Assembly: GCF_900105245.1 (NCBI RefSeq)
Contig: NZ_FNSZ01000002.1
Location: 1-64,000 of the forward strand
Source of the DNA: Streptomyces sp. 1222.5
Lineage (GTDB): Bacteria > Actinomycetota > Actinomycetes > Streptomycetales > Streptomycetaceae
Length of the DNA: 64,000 nucleotides
Direction of reading: 5' to 3'
The notes beneath the pieces were generated by a model. The model saw only the letters and a program-made list of their open reading frames with translations. It made no database searches and was not told where the DNA came from. Position numbers and translations under genes: made by a program. Below are positions 16,684 to 24,918 of this stretch, piece after piece (within the stretch, counting starts at the first letter, position 1; each line of letters begins with the position of its first letter).

Positions 16684-16697
16684 GTGACGTGGATCAC
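16684..16697. promoter_or_regulatory. Crp-like palindrome upstream of the peptide operon
   Basis: GTGACGTGGATCAC has the GTG-N8-CAC form of the Streptomyces Crp site (GTGA-N6-TCAC) and lies about 100 bases upstream of the peptide start. Placement suits a promoter-region operator. It is a short motif in a GC-rich genome, so chance occurrence is possible. Confidence 0.35.
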
Positions 16698-17655
16698 AAT
16701 CGCTTTGGAGTTTGCTGGAAAACGATGAAGTCCAGCCATCCATGGAGAGTTGGGGAACCTCGAGCGACTGTCGACTCTCGCCCAGTTCTCCCTTGCCGTC
16801 CGAGGAAGCCCTTGCAGACCAGACCGGATGATCCGCTACGTCGTAATCCAGCCATGAAAGGTGCGCGTCCGGTAACCGGCCCAGGCGGCTACCGGACCGT
16901 GGATGCCGGGTTCGCGCCCACCACAACGCAGCCCCGCCGTCGCGTCATTGACCTACTGCGTCGGCCGCCTCGGCCAAAGCGGCGGCTGGTCCTCTGGACC
17001 TGGCAGTGCCCCGAGGCGGCGCCGAGATCCTGATCTTCGAACCCAGGCCGGACGACCCTCCTTCCTTCACTGCGAGCTAGGTGCCGGCTACTACCCCAGC
17101 GGGGCCCGGCCCGATCTTCTGCGCCCGGCGCTGGAGGCCGCAGGGGTCATCGCTCCGGAAGACTCCCTCGACGATCTGCTCGCCGACGAGGAGCTGTCGC
17201 CCCTCGAAGCCAAGCGCAAAGACCCTCGAGGTCATCGGCGAGCACTTCGGACCGAGCTCCCACAGCAGATGATCGTGAGCGGGCACCGACGAGATGCTCG
17301 TGCAGGGCGACCGGACGAGATGCTCGTGTAGGGCGCGACGGTCGCCGGTCAGGACCCACCGCGCGATCCACTGAGCCTTTTCCATCATCGGCCTGAGCTG
17401 GTCAGACGCAGGACGGCGGAAACCCGCGTCTCGCCCTGAATCGCGGCGCGCCCCCGGCCTGACGACGGCCGGCCGGGGGCGACGCTGCCCGCCGGCCCCG
17501 GTCGGTCCTGTCACCTCTCGTCGAGCTGCGCCGCGGTCCGCGCATTGGGCGTTCCGTGGGCGTCCTTGATGGTGTTCCTTACTGGTTCGTCGGCGTCAAC
17601 CACGCCGGTCGGAACGTCGATGGCGATCCGGCGGCAGCGTGCGGAGATAGGCTGC
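16698..17655. other. intergenic stretch with a small gene relic and tandem repeat
   Basis: Only one protein-like relic is seen, on the forward strand at about 17080-17275: DLLRPALEAAGVIAPEDSLD, DLLADEELSPLEAKRK, and after a frameshift TLEVIGEHFG. It has no start and is unrecognised. At 17288-17339 a 26-base unit starting GACGAGATGCTCGTG is repeated twice. Confidence 0.4.
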
Positions 17656-17672
17656 ATCTGTCCCACAGATGG
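17656..17672. promoter_or_regulatory. LysR operator at its own promoter
   Basis: CATCTG-N5-CAGATG, about 45 bases before the LysR start. The identical half-sites with the same five-base spacing recur at 18693-18709 before the hydrolase gene. It suits a LysR T-N11-A type box and autoregulation. Confidence 0.65.
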
Positions 17673-17716
17673 AACTGTCCGGATGCACTGCAACGCAGTC
17701 CTGGAGGGGGCGGCCG

Positions 17717-18619
17717 ATGGAACTCCGACAGCTACGGCACTTTCTGGCGCTGGTCGATGAGCGCAGCGTCACCCGCGCCGCAAAGCGGGAGCTCATCGTG
17801 CAGTCGGGCCTGTCGAACTCGCTCCAGGCCCTCGAACGCGAACTCGGCACGCCCCTCTATGTCCGCGGGACTCGGCCGGTCCGGCTCACCGCGGCCGGCG
17901 AAGCCCTGGTCGGCCCGGCACGCCGGACCGTGATCAGCGCCGCGCAGGCGGAAGAGGCCGTGCACCACACCCGTGACGTGCTCATCGGCACCCTGCGTCT
18001 GGGCGTCGGGCTCTCCGCCCAGCATCTAGTGCCGTTCGCCTCCTACCTCGGCGAGTTCACCCGCGATCACCCCGGCATCGACCTGCGCCTCCAGTACGGG
18101 CCCGCGCTGACGATGATCTCGATGGTCGGGACCGGAGAGGTGGACTGTGTGATCGGACCCGCGGTCGGCCGGATCCCCGGCGTCCGGATGACCGGCCTCG
18201 CGCGGGAGCCGCTGCGCCTCGTCTGCCGTGCCGATCACCGCCTGGCGGAGCGGTCCGACGTCACCCTCGCGGAACTGGCCGACGAGCGGTTCGTCGAGGT
18301 GCCCCCGCGGTGGACGGCCCGCCTGCTCAGTGACGCCGCGTTCGCCACCGAGGGGATCCAGCGCCGGGTCGTCTGTGAGGTCGGCGACTGGGAACTGTTC
18401 CTCGCACTGGTCGGCGCGGGCGTCGGCATCGGCTTCGCTCCGACCGGCCTGCAATACCCGGTGCTGACCGCCCCGGACAGCGTCCTGCGGTTCGTCGAGG
18501 TCGAGGGCGTGCGTCTGGAGCGGCACATCCACCTGATGCTGCCCCCGGCGGGCGAGACCAGCCCAGCAGCGGCGCGGTTCGCCGATCAACTGCTGCGCGT
18601 CCGCTCGGCGGGCGGCTGA
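17717..18619 (+). CDS. LysR-family transcriptional regulator
   Basis: 300 aa. Winged HTH at the N-terminus (MELRQLRHFLALVDERSVTR, LSNSLQALERELGTPLYV), then the effector-binding domain (TLRLGVGLSAQHLVPF; FLALVGAGVGIGFAPTGLQ). The ATG at 17717 has GGAGGGGG eight bases upstream. It is transcribed in the same direction as the hydrolase gene at 18897. The CATCTG-N5-CAGATG palindrome occurs before both, so it probably controls itself and that gene. Confidence 0.9.
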   Translation: MELRQLRHFLALVDERSVTRAAKRELIVQSGLSNSLQALERELGTPLYVRGTRPVRLTAAGEALVGPARRTVISAAQAEEAVHHTRDVLIGTLRLGVGLSAQHLVPFASYLGEFTRDHPGIDLRLQYGPALTMISMVGTGEVDCVIGPAVGRIPGVRMTGLAREPLRLVCRADHRLAERSDVTLAELADERFVEVPPRWTARLLSDAAFATEGIQRRVVCEVGDWELFLALVGAGVGIGFAPTGLQYPVLTAPDSVLRFVEVEGVRLERHIHLMLPPAGETSPAAARFADQLLRVRSAGG

Positions 18620-18692
18620 CCCGCCGCCCGTCGGCGACCGCGGCCCTGCCGACCCGGGAGCGGCGCGGCTGCGGAGGCGCCCGCGCTGCCAC

Positions 18693-18720
18693 CATCTGAT
18701 CGTCAGATGGACTCCATCTG
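18693..18720. promoter_or_regulatory. LysR operator upstream of the hydrolase gene
   Basis: CATCTG-ATCGT-CAGATG (18693-18709), extended to an 8-bp palindrome, with a third CATCTG half-site at 18715-18720. Same half-sites and spacing as the element before the LysR gene; an added half-site is typical of an activation site. Confidence 0.65.
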
Positions 18721-18896
18721 GGGCAAGCGCGACGCACGCGACATCAGCGGCGATGGAGGCGCGGTTGTAAGGGGGGTGAAGCTTTGACGCCGACCGCGGA
18801 CACCGGCTGGACGGCGGCGAAGAAACGCCGCTCCGGACGATCCGCCACACGGTCTGCGCCTGCACAGCCCATGAGAAGAAGAAGGAGGTCACTGAG

Positions 18897-19793
18897 GTGA
18901 ACCTCACTGACCACGCCGGAGTCCGGCTCACACACGGCAAGCCCAAGGTCAACGGTGTGGAGATCCACTACGCGATCGGCGGCACCGGCGAGCCGGTGTT
19001 CCTGGTGCACGGCGTGCCGAAGACCATGGCCCACTGGCGTCACGTTGTACCGCTGCTGACCCCGCACTACACCGTCATCGTGCTCGACAACCGGGGTGCC
19101 GGCGGCTCCCAGCGCCCCCTGTGCGGCTACGACACCTCCACGATGGCCGCCGACGTCGCCGCACTCGCCACCCACCTCGGCTTCGACCGGTTCCGCGTCG
19201 CCGGCGAAGACTGGGGCGCGGCCATCGCCTATGCCGTCGCCGCCTTCCACCGGCCCCGGGTGCGGCAACTGGTCTTCCAGGAAACGCTCCTGCCGGGACT
19301 TCCGGTCGGCCCGGGAATGCCGGGCGGCGGCCCCGACCCCTCGCTCGCCCCCGACGACGGCCGCACCGGCTGGCACTTCAGCTTCTTCAGCCTGCCGCAC
19401 ATCCCCGAACTACTGCTGGCCGGACGGGAACGGCCCTTCTGGACGTACTACGCCCGCCGCCAGATGTGGGACCCCAGCGCGCTGGCCGAGGAAGACGTCA
19501 ACGAGATCGTGCACTCGGCCGAGCAGCCCGGTGGCACCAGGGCCATCCTGGAGATGTACCGCGCCCGGCAGACCGACGCCGAACAGAACCGCCCGCATTA
19601 TGCCGACCCGCTCAGCTGCCCGGTCCTGGCCGTCGGAGCCGAGGAATACCTCGGGGACGCGGTAGCACAGCAGATGGCGCAAGTGGCCGACGACGTCCAC
19701 GGCGTCGTCATTCCCGCGGCCGGTCACAACATCGCGCTGGAGAACCCGACCGCTCTGGCCCAGGCCTACCTCGACTTCTTCGCAGCCGGCTGA
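18897..19793 (+). CDS. alpha/beta hydrolase, epoxide hydrolase-like
   Basis: 298 aa. Oxyanion motif HGVPKTMAHW, nucleophile Asp105 in GEDWGA (an Asp nucleophile, as in epoxide hydrolases and haloalkane dehalogenases), cap region with Tyr/Trp, and the late AAGHNIALENP supplying His. The substrate is unknown; the Asp rules out an ordinary esterase. GTG start after GAAGGAGGTCACTGAG, a perfect ribosome site. Likely under control of the LysR protein encoded just upstream, through the shared palindrome. Confidence 0.88.
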   Translation: MNLTDHAGVRLTHGKPKVNGVEIHYAIGGTGEPVFLVHGVPKTMAHWRHVVPLLTPHYTVIVLDNRGAGGSQRPLCGYDTSTMAADVAALATHLGFDRFRVAGEDWGAAIAYAVAAFHRPRVRQLVFQETLLPGLPVGPGMPGGGPDPSLAPDDGRTGWHFSFFSLPHIPELLLAGRERPFWTYYARRQMWDPSALAEEDVNEIVHSAEQPGGTRAILEMYRARQTDAEQNRPHYADPLSCPVLAVGAEEYLGDAVAQQMAQVADDVHGVVIPAAGHNIALENPTALAQAYLDFFAAG

Positions 19794-19999
19794 GGTCCGG
19801 CACCGTCCCGTGCCGCGACGTCCGGACATGAGCAGGCCGAAGGTGGCGTAACGAGAGGGCCGGGCGCGGCACCGCACGGACGTTCCCCGGCGTCACCGCG
19901 GCCTGCAGTGTCGCCGCACCCGGTGAGGCGGCCCGGTGTCACGGGGATTCGTGACTGGAGGCCGTGCTCCGCAGAACGTTAGACATGAGGCGTCCACTC

Positions 20000-20894
20000 A
20001 GTCAGCCTTCCCAACCTGCTTACGCCGTCTCGGAGTTGGCCTGACACAAGGGCGAAGCCCCTGGTAGACGGGTTGTCGACCAAGAGCAACCTGTCCGCCC
20101 GGAGCTTCACGTGCTTGTTTACCCGTCGGGGATCGATCTGTCCACCTCGACCCTGCGGTACTTCTCCCGCCTGCTGGCCACCCGACGCCGGGAGCGGGGC
20201 ACGCGGTGGCGCCGGCTCCCCGCGCACCGGCAGGCCCTGCTGGTCCTGGCCCATCTGCGGTGCGGGCACACCTACGCCCAGCTCGCGGCCGGGTTCGGTG
20301 GCGGGATCGCCACCGTCTACCGCTACGTCACCGAGGCGGTGGAGGTCCTGGCCGCCGTCGCCCCCGACCTTGCCACCGGCCGCCCGCACCGCCGCACGCA
20401 AGGCGTTCGTCATCCTCGACGGCACCCTGCTGTCCATCGACCGCATCGCCGCCGACCGCCCGTACTACTCCGGGAAGCACAAGAAGCACGGCATGAACGT
20501 GCAGGTCATCACCGACCCGTTCGGGCGCCTGCGGTGGGCCTCACCCGCCTTGCCCGGCGCGGTCCACGACATCAAAGCCGCCCGCACCCACGGCGTCATC
20601 GACGCCCTGGCCGAGGCCGACGTCCGGTGCTGGGCGGACAAGGGGTACCAGGGCGCCGGCGGCACCGTGCGTGTCCCCTACCGCGGCCGTTGGGAGAAGC
20701 TCTCCGCAGGCCAAAAAAACGTCAACGTCACCCACGCCAAGATCCGCGCGGTCGGCGAGCAGGCGATGGCCACCCTGAAGTCCTGGCGACTGCTGCACAA
20801 GCTCCGCTGCAGCACCACCCGCGTCACTGACCTGGTCAAGGCCGTACTCGCCCTTCACCTGGCAACGTCAAGCTGAGGTCGGAAAAGCCTCACT
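20000..20894 (+). mobile_element. IS5-type insertion sequence, inactive
   Basis: About 895 bases bounded by imperfect inverted repeats (AGTCAGCCTTCCCAACCT at 20000 and AGTGAGGCTTTTCCGACCT on the opposite strand ending 20894). It carries one transposase gene with a frameshift. The right end falls inside a DUF6879 gene remnant, and a short matching tail (EWTPHV then stop) lies just left of the left end. A target duplication could not be defined. Confidence 0.65.
20111..20876 (+). pseudogene. IS5-family DDE transposase, frameshifted
   Basis: First frame from GTG 20111: STSTLRYFSRLLATRRRERG ... GHTYAQLAAGFGGGIATVYR (helix-turn-helix). Near 20386 an extra G shifts the frame; the second frame continues AARTAARKAFVILDGTLLSI, DRIAADRPYYSGKHKKHGMN, ALPGAVHDIKAARTH, ADKGYQGAGGTV and a helical end. 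The DDE catalytic fold is split between frames. The shift site has no slippery heptamer, so this looks like inactivation rather than programmed frameshifting. Confidence 0.8.
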
Positions 20895-21170
20895 GTCCCG
20901 ACTTCCGAAAGCGGATCGCCATCCGGTTGGAGCAGGGCCGCAGAAGTGTCGTCCTCGTCGAAGGCGAACCGGGCGACGATCCGGGAGTCGAAGAGCCAGA
21001 AGTCGTAGTCCGGCAGGCGCAGCTGCACGGCCCGAGCGCGGGGGAGGTTGCGGATGACCTCGCCCGCGGCCAACCGGGCGCGCTCGCGAGAAGGAAACGC
21101 TGCCCGTCCGTGACTGGGTCGTCGACCAGCCGCACGCGCTCGAACCGCTTCCGGCGTACGAACGTCTCTG
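20895..21170 (-). pseudogene. DUF6879-type gene fragment interrupted by the IS
   Basis: Reading leftward: FVRRKRFERVRLVDDPVTDG in one frame, then AAGEVIRNLPRARAVQLRLP, DYDFWLFDSRIVARFAFDED and PLSEVGTV in another. The D-F-W-L-F-D core and Arg-rich lead-in match the DUF6879 family of Streptomyces (small proteins often next to XRE regulators). It needs a frameshift near 21085 and is cut by the IS right end, so it is dead twice over. Confidence 0.55.
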
Positions 21171-21217
21171 CTTCGGCGCTTGCCGGCGCCGTGTGGCCGT
21201 CGGGAGGCCGCCTCCCT

Positions 21218-21465
21218 GCGCTGCGCCCCACGCCGTCGACTGGCCGCAGATTCTCGCTCTTCATGACCTGTTGGCGGAGCTGGAGGGCGACAAGCGTCTG
21301 GGGCGCCATCACCGGCTTCTCGTCACCCGTGCCCACCTGCTGGAAGTGCTCGGCCGGTACGAGGCTGCCGCGCGTGCCTGTCGTGAGGCCACCCGTCGCA
21401 CCGTCAGCGCCCACGAGCGCCGTCACCTCACTCGACGCGCCCTCCGCCTGCAGAGCCCGGTGTGA
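21218..21465 (+). pseudogene. sigma-70 (ECF, DUF6596-type) C-terminal remnant with internal deletion
   Basis: HAVDWPQILALHDLLAELEG, then GHHRL-like (GRHHRLLVTRAHLLEVLGR) and ATRRTVSAHERRHLTRRAL. This is the C-terminal extension found in ECF sigma factors with a DUF6596 domain. About 35 residues usually present between DLLAEL and GxHRL are missing, and the sigma2/sigma4 regions are absent. It is a deletion relic. Confidence 0.55.
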
Positions 21466-21507
21466 AGCGGACGGCACGCCATAGGGCGGTCGGTGGGGCC
21501 GTGGCGC

Positions 21508-22060
21508 TCAGCGGTAGGCGGCGAGGAACGTGCGGACGCCGGCGGTTGTGTAGTGGTCGAGGTCGGTCTCGGTGTGCTGGGGTGAGCCGGTGGCCGGCGA
21601 AGTGGTTGGCGGCCAGGAGCGGATCGTCCACGCGCAGCAGCCGCTGATCGGACAGACGCGCGAAGGTGGCCGCCAGGGTGTCCAGGACCCGTTGAACATT
21701 CTGGGTGTACCAGGCGGTGCCCAGTTCGGGGAAGGCTTCGGCGTTGGCGGTGATCAGCCGCCGCAGCTGCAGCACCTGGGGCTGGGTGAGGGTGCCCACG
21801 AAGCGGCGGGCGAGCCGGTTGTGGTTCTCGTCCAGTGAGGCGGCGTCGGTGGGGGCGTCCGCCGCCGGCTCGATCACGGCGTCGGTCTGGTCGGTGGTGG
21901 CCAGGACGATCTCTGCGAAGAGCTTCTTCTTGTTCGCGAAGTGCTTGTAGACGGTCTGTTTGGACACCGCGGCCGGCTTGGCGATGTCGTCCATGCTGGT
22001 GCCGGCGTAGCCCTTCTCCATGAACACCTGGGTCGCGGCCTCCATGATCGCCTGATGCTT
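21508..22060 (-). pseudogene. TetR/AcrR regulator, frameshifted near the C-terminus
   Basis: The N-terminal HTH is intact: IMEAATQVFMEKGYAGTSMD, DIAKPAAVSKQTVYKHFANK. The ligand-binding helices run well to DDPLLAANHFAG. A frameshift near 21592 then diverts the frame; the other frame restores a normal end (TTAGVRTFLAAYR, stop at 21508). No clear start with a ribosome site is found. It may be a recent inactivation or a sequencing slip; the DNA-binding part would still be made. Confidence 0.6.
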
Positions 22061-22168
22061 GCGGCCGACCGCCCCTGCTCCCTGGTCTCCATGTCTCCTC
22101 CGGTCATCAGCAAGCGCCTCGCGTACTGGACAGTCAGGCCTATCCGTCCGTCGGTGTGACCGCCGAGT

Positions 22169-22384
22169 TCAGTCCTCGTGCTCCTGGTTCGTCGCGGTGT
22201 CCGAGGCCAGGGCGCTCCACTTCTCGGCGAGGTGTCTGCCGATGTGGTCGGGCACTGCGGGGACCGCGTCCCACACGCTGTCCTTGAGCGATCGGGAGTA
22301 GAAGCCGTAGGGATGGTCTGGTTCTTGGGGGTCGTCGCCCTCCGTGGTCTCCTCGGGTTCCTCGGGTTGGCTCCTGGAGATCAC
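22169..22384 (-). CDS. 71-aa acidic protein, unknown
   Basis: GTG start with AGGAG five bases upstream. It begins VISRSQPEEPEETTEGDDPQ (acidic, disordered), then PYGFYSRSLKDSVWDAVPAV and a helix HLAEKWSALASD. No signal peptide or Cys. It is divergent from the carbamoyltransferase gene at 22798 with about 410 bases between. The family is not recognised; it could be a regulatory or accessory peptide for that locus. Confidence 0.6.
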   Translation of the reverse strand: MISRSQPEEPEETTEGDDPQEPDHPYGFYSRSLKDSVWDAVPAVPDHIGRHLAEKWSALASDTATNQEHED

Positions 22385-22797
22385 TTCTTCTCTCCTCTCT
22401 CCGGCCTGGCGGTTCTCTCCGCCGAAACCACGATGAGCCACTGGTCGGTGCGGCCCGAGAGGCCGCGGGCTCTCGGGCTCGACTTCGCCAGGTTCACGGA
22501 GCGTTGTCGCCGCGTGGCGGGGGACCGTGCGGGGGCGGGGGTCGGCCGGTGGACAGCACTCGATCGCCTGATCGACGCGGAGCCCGGCAGTCGTCCGTCC
22601 GCGCGTCCGCGCGGGGTGAAGCACGCTGCACGACGAGCCGCGGCCGGGTGGGACCTGGCTGAGTGTCGGTGGGGCTTGACCGCTGGGGCGGCTTGCGCAA
22701 GTCCGGATGGTCCCGGGCGGGTGGCCGCACGATTCTCGGGGGTAGCGCGGCCTGCGGGGCGACGAGAACGCGCGTCGAGATCAGATGGGGAGCACCG
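22385..22797. promoter_or_regulatory. divergent intergenic region
   Basis: Between the 71-aa gene and the carbamoyltransferase gene. It must hold both promoters; no confident -10/-35 or operator was picked out. Confidence 0.4.
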
Positions 22798-24414
22798 ATG
22801 GGCTACATCCTGGGCGTCAACGCGCCGCCGACCCTGCGGCAGGCCGAGCAGTGTCCGTTCGGCGGGCACGATCCGAGTGCGTGCCTGTTGGACGAGTGGG
22901 GCCGCGTTGTGGCCATGGAGGAACAGGAACGTATCTCCCGTCAGCGGTACGGGATCTTCGAGGATCCTACGGACGCAATCGGCGCGTGCCTGGAGATCGC
23001 CGGTGTCTCGCTGGGCGACATCGATGTGGTCGCGGTTGGCTGGGACGTGCCGCGTGTTGCCGCGATCACGGGTGAGGGGTGGAGCTTCGGCTCGACCGAC
23101 GCCTATCTGCGCCGGCTGGGGTTCGATCCGGCCGTGCACCGGCCGGAGCTCGTGTTCGTGGAGCACCACCGGGCGCATGCGGCGTCGGCGTTCTACGCCG
23201 CGGGCATACCGGAGGCGGCGGTGCTCGTGATGGACGGCAACGGGGAGGACGAGAGCATCAGCGTCTTCCACGGCAGGCCTTCCGGTGAACTTGTCCGCAG
23301 GGACCGTATGCCGCAGAGCCGTTCGTTGGGCGACATGTACGCCGCTGTGTCCCGTCATCTGAATCTCGGGCTGCTGAACGCGGGCAAGACGATGGGTCTG
23401 GCTTCCTACGGGCGGGGGGCGGGACTGGATCCGTTCCCGATGCTCGACGAGGAGGGGCGTCCGCTCTTCGCGCACCATGCGGACATGCAGCAGGAAGCGG
23501 TCATGCAGGCGTGGCGGGGCCATCTGGCGCGGCTGGCGCCCAAGCGTCTGACGCCCAGCCGGCTGCTGCACGAGGACACGCAGTCCGTGCGGCTGGCGTG
23601 GAGTGCGCAGGTAGCGGTCGAGCAGCAGCTGGTCCGGCTCGTGGAGTGGAGCCGCAAGATCACGGGTGCGGACGCGGTGTGCCTGTCCGGCGGGGTGGCG
23701 TTGAACTGCTCGGCGAACGGCCGGCTGGACGGTGCGGTGTTCTGTCCCCCGGTACCGCACGACGGCGGGGTCGCGCTGGGTGCGGCGTGGACGGTGCGGC
23801 GGCCGGCTCTGCCCGAGCGGATGGATCCGTTCCTGGGCAGTTCGCTGAGGGGGGAGGTGCCCGTGGACCTGAGAGCCGTCGACCTGGACCTGGACCGTGT
23901 GGTGGACCTTCTGGAGGGCGGGGCGGTGGGCGGTGTCGCGGTCGGGCGGGCCGAGGTCGGCCCGCGTGCGCTGGGCCACCGGTCGCTGATCGCGATGCCT
24001 TCTGTCGAGGGGGTCCGTGACCGGATCAACGTGGCCAAGAGCAGGGAGGCGTGGCGCCCGCTGGCTCCGGTGAGTCTCGCGTCGACGGCGGCCCGGTTCT
24101 GGGAGGTGAAGGACCCCTTGCAGCGGTACATGCTGGGGGCGACCGCCGTCACCGACCATGCCCGGGAGGTCATGCGGGAGGCGGTGCATGTCGACGGTAC
24201 GGCGCGGGCGCAGATCGTCGCCGCCGACGACAGCCCGTTCGCCCGGATCCTGACGCGGATGGAGCGGGCGGGACTGCCTCCGGTGCTGATCAACACGTCG
24301 CTGAACGCATTGGGCGAGCCCATCGCGCACTCGGTCGATGACGTGCTGCGCACGTACGAGCAGTGTGCTCTGGACTTCCTGATCCTTGAGGACCGGTTGA
24401 TCGTCCGCGGGTGA
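22798..24414 (+). CDS. O-carbamoyltransferase (TobZ/NodU family)
   Basis: 538 aa, two domains. The N-terminal Kae1/HypF-like domain has the metal motif EHHRAHAASAFY, DGNGEDESIS and LSGGVALNC. The C-terminal carbamoyl-adenylate domain has VGPRALGHRSLIAMP and INTSLNALGEPI. Enzymes of this family carbamoylate hydroxyls of antibiotics or sugars with carbamoyl phosphate and ATP. GGGGAG lies five bases before the ATG; the longer frame has no ribosome site. The neighbour DUF4287 gene follows after 145 bases. It may serve the larger cluster to the right or be a local tailoring gene. Confidence 0.9.
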   Translation: MGYILGVNAPPTLRQAEQCPFGGHDPSACLLDEWGRVVAMEEQERISRQRYGIFEDPTDAIGACLEIAGVSLGDIDVVAVGWDVPRVAAITGEGWSFGSTDAYLRRLGFDPAVHRPELVFVEHHRAHAASAFYAAGIPEAAVLVMDGNGEDESISVFHGRPSGELVRRDRMPQSRSLGDMYAAVSRHLNLGLLNAGKTMGLASYGRGAGLDPFPMLDEEGRPLFAHHADMQQEAVMQAWRGHLARLAPKRLTPSRLLHEDTQSVRLAWSAQVAVEQQLVRLVEWSRKITGADAVCLSGGVALNCSANGRLDGAVFCPPVPHDGGVALGAAWTVRRPALPERMDPFLGSSLRGEVPVDLRAVDLDLDRVVDLLEGGAVGGVAVGRAEVGPRALGHRSLIAMPSVEGVRDRINVAKSREAWRPLAPVSLASTAARFWEVKDPLQRYMLGATAVTDHAREVMREAVHVDGTARAQIVAADDSPFARILTRMERAGLPPVLINTSLNALGEPIAHSVDDVLRTYEQCALDFLILEDRLIVRG

Positions 24415-24559
24415 GGCGGTGTCTTCCGGCCGGACGGCGGAGCGACGTGGCGAAGTCGCCGTGAGTGGTGGTGCCGAGGGGGAACGGCGGCGAGTCGGAG
24501 TGCACGCTTGGGTGTGTGGGTCCGTCGTCGGCGCGGACGATTCGGGAAGCGAGGAGCAC

Positions 24560-24847
24560 ATGTCGTTTCAGGCGTACCTGGACAACATCGAGGACAAGAC
24601 GGGCCTGACGCCCCGCCAGTTCATCGAGCTGGCGAAGGAGCGCGGTTTTGAGGGCCCGGAGCTGAAGGCGGGCCCGGTCCTGGAGTGGCTCAAGGAGGAC
24701 TACGGGCTGGGCCGGGGTCATGGGATGGCTCTGGTGCACGTCTTCAAGAACGGCGCGCAGATCTCCGCCAAGCACGTCGGTTCGGAGGGCACGCACCGCG
24801 ATGACTCCGACACGCTGTGGCTGGACGGGAAGGCCAACCGCCCCTGA
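24560..24847 (+). CDS. DUF4287 protein
   Basis: 95 aa, beginning MSFQAYLDNIEDKTGLTPRQ followed by FIELAKERGF; DYGLGRGHGMALVHVFK is the family core. Function unknown; members are often annotated as DUF4287 or MazG-like helper proteins. GAGGAG precedes the ATG. Followed by a 20-bp terminator. Confidence 0.85.
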   Translation: MSFQAYLDNIEDKTGLTPRQFIELAKERGFEGPELKAGPVLEWLKEDYGLGRGHGMALVHVFKNGAQISAKHVGSEGTHRDDSDTLWLDGKANRP

Positions 24848-24871
24848 TTCGGCGCCGCCGCTTTGCCGCGG

Positions 24872-24918
24872 CACGCACGAGGCCGGCTCCCCCCTGCTGG
24901 GAGCCGGCCTCGTGCGTG
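24872..24918. terminator. strong bidirectional terminator
   Basis: A 20-bp perfect stem (starts CACGCACGAGGCCGGCTCCC, complement at 24899-24918) with a seven-base loop, between two converging genes (DUF4287 and the MHS transporter). Confidence 0.85.

Noticed and set aside
20380..20395. Programmed ribosomal frameshift in the IS transposase
   Set aside because: No A-AAA-AAG-like slippery run or downstream pseudoknot; a single extra G explains the shift better.
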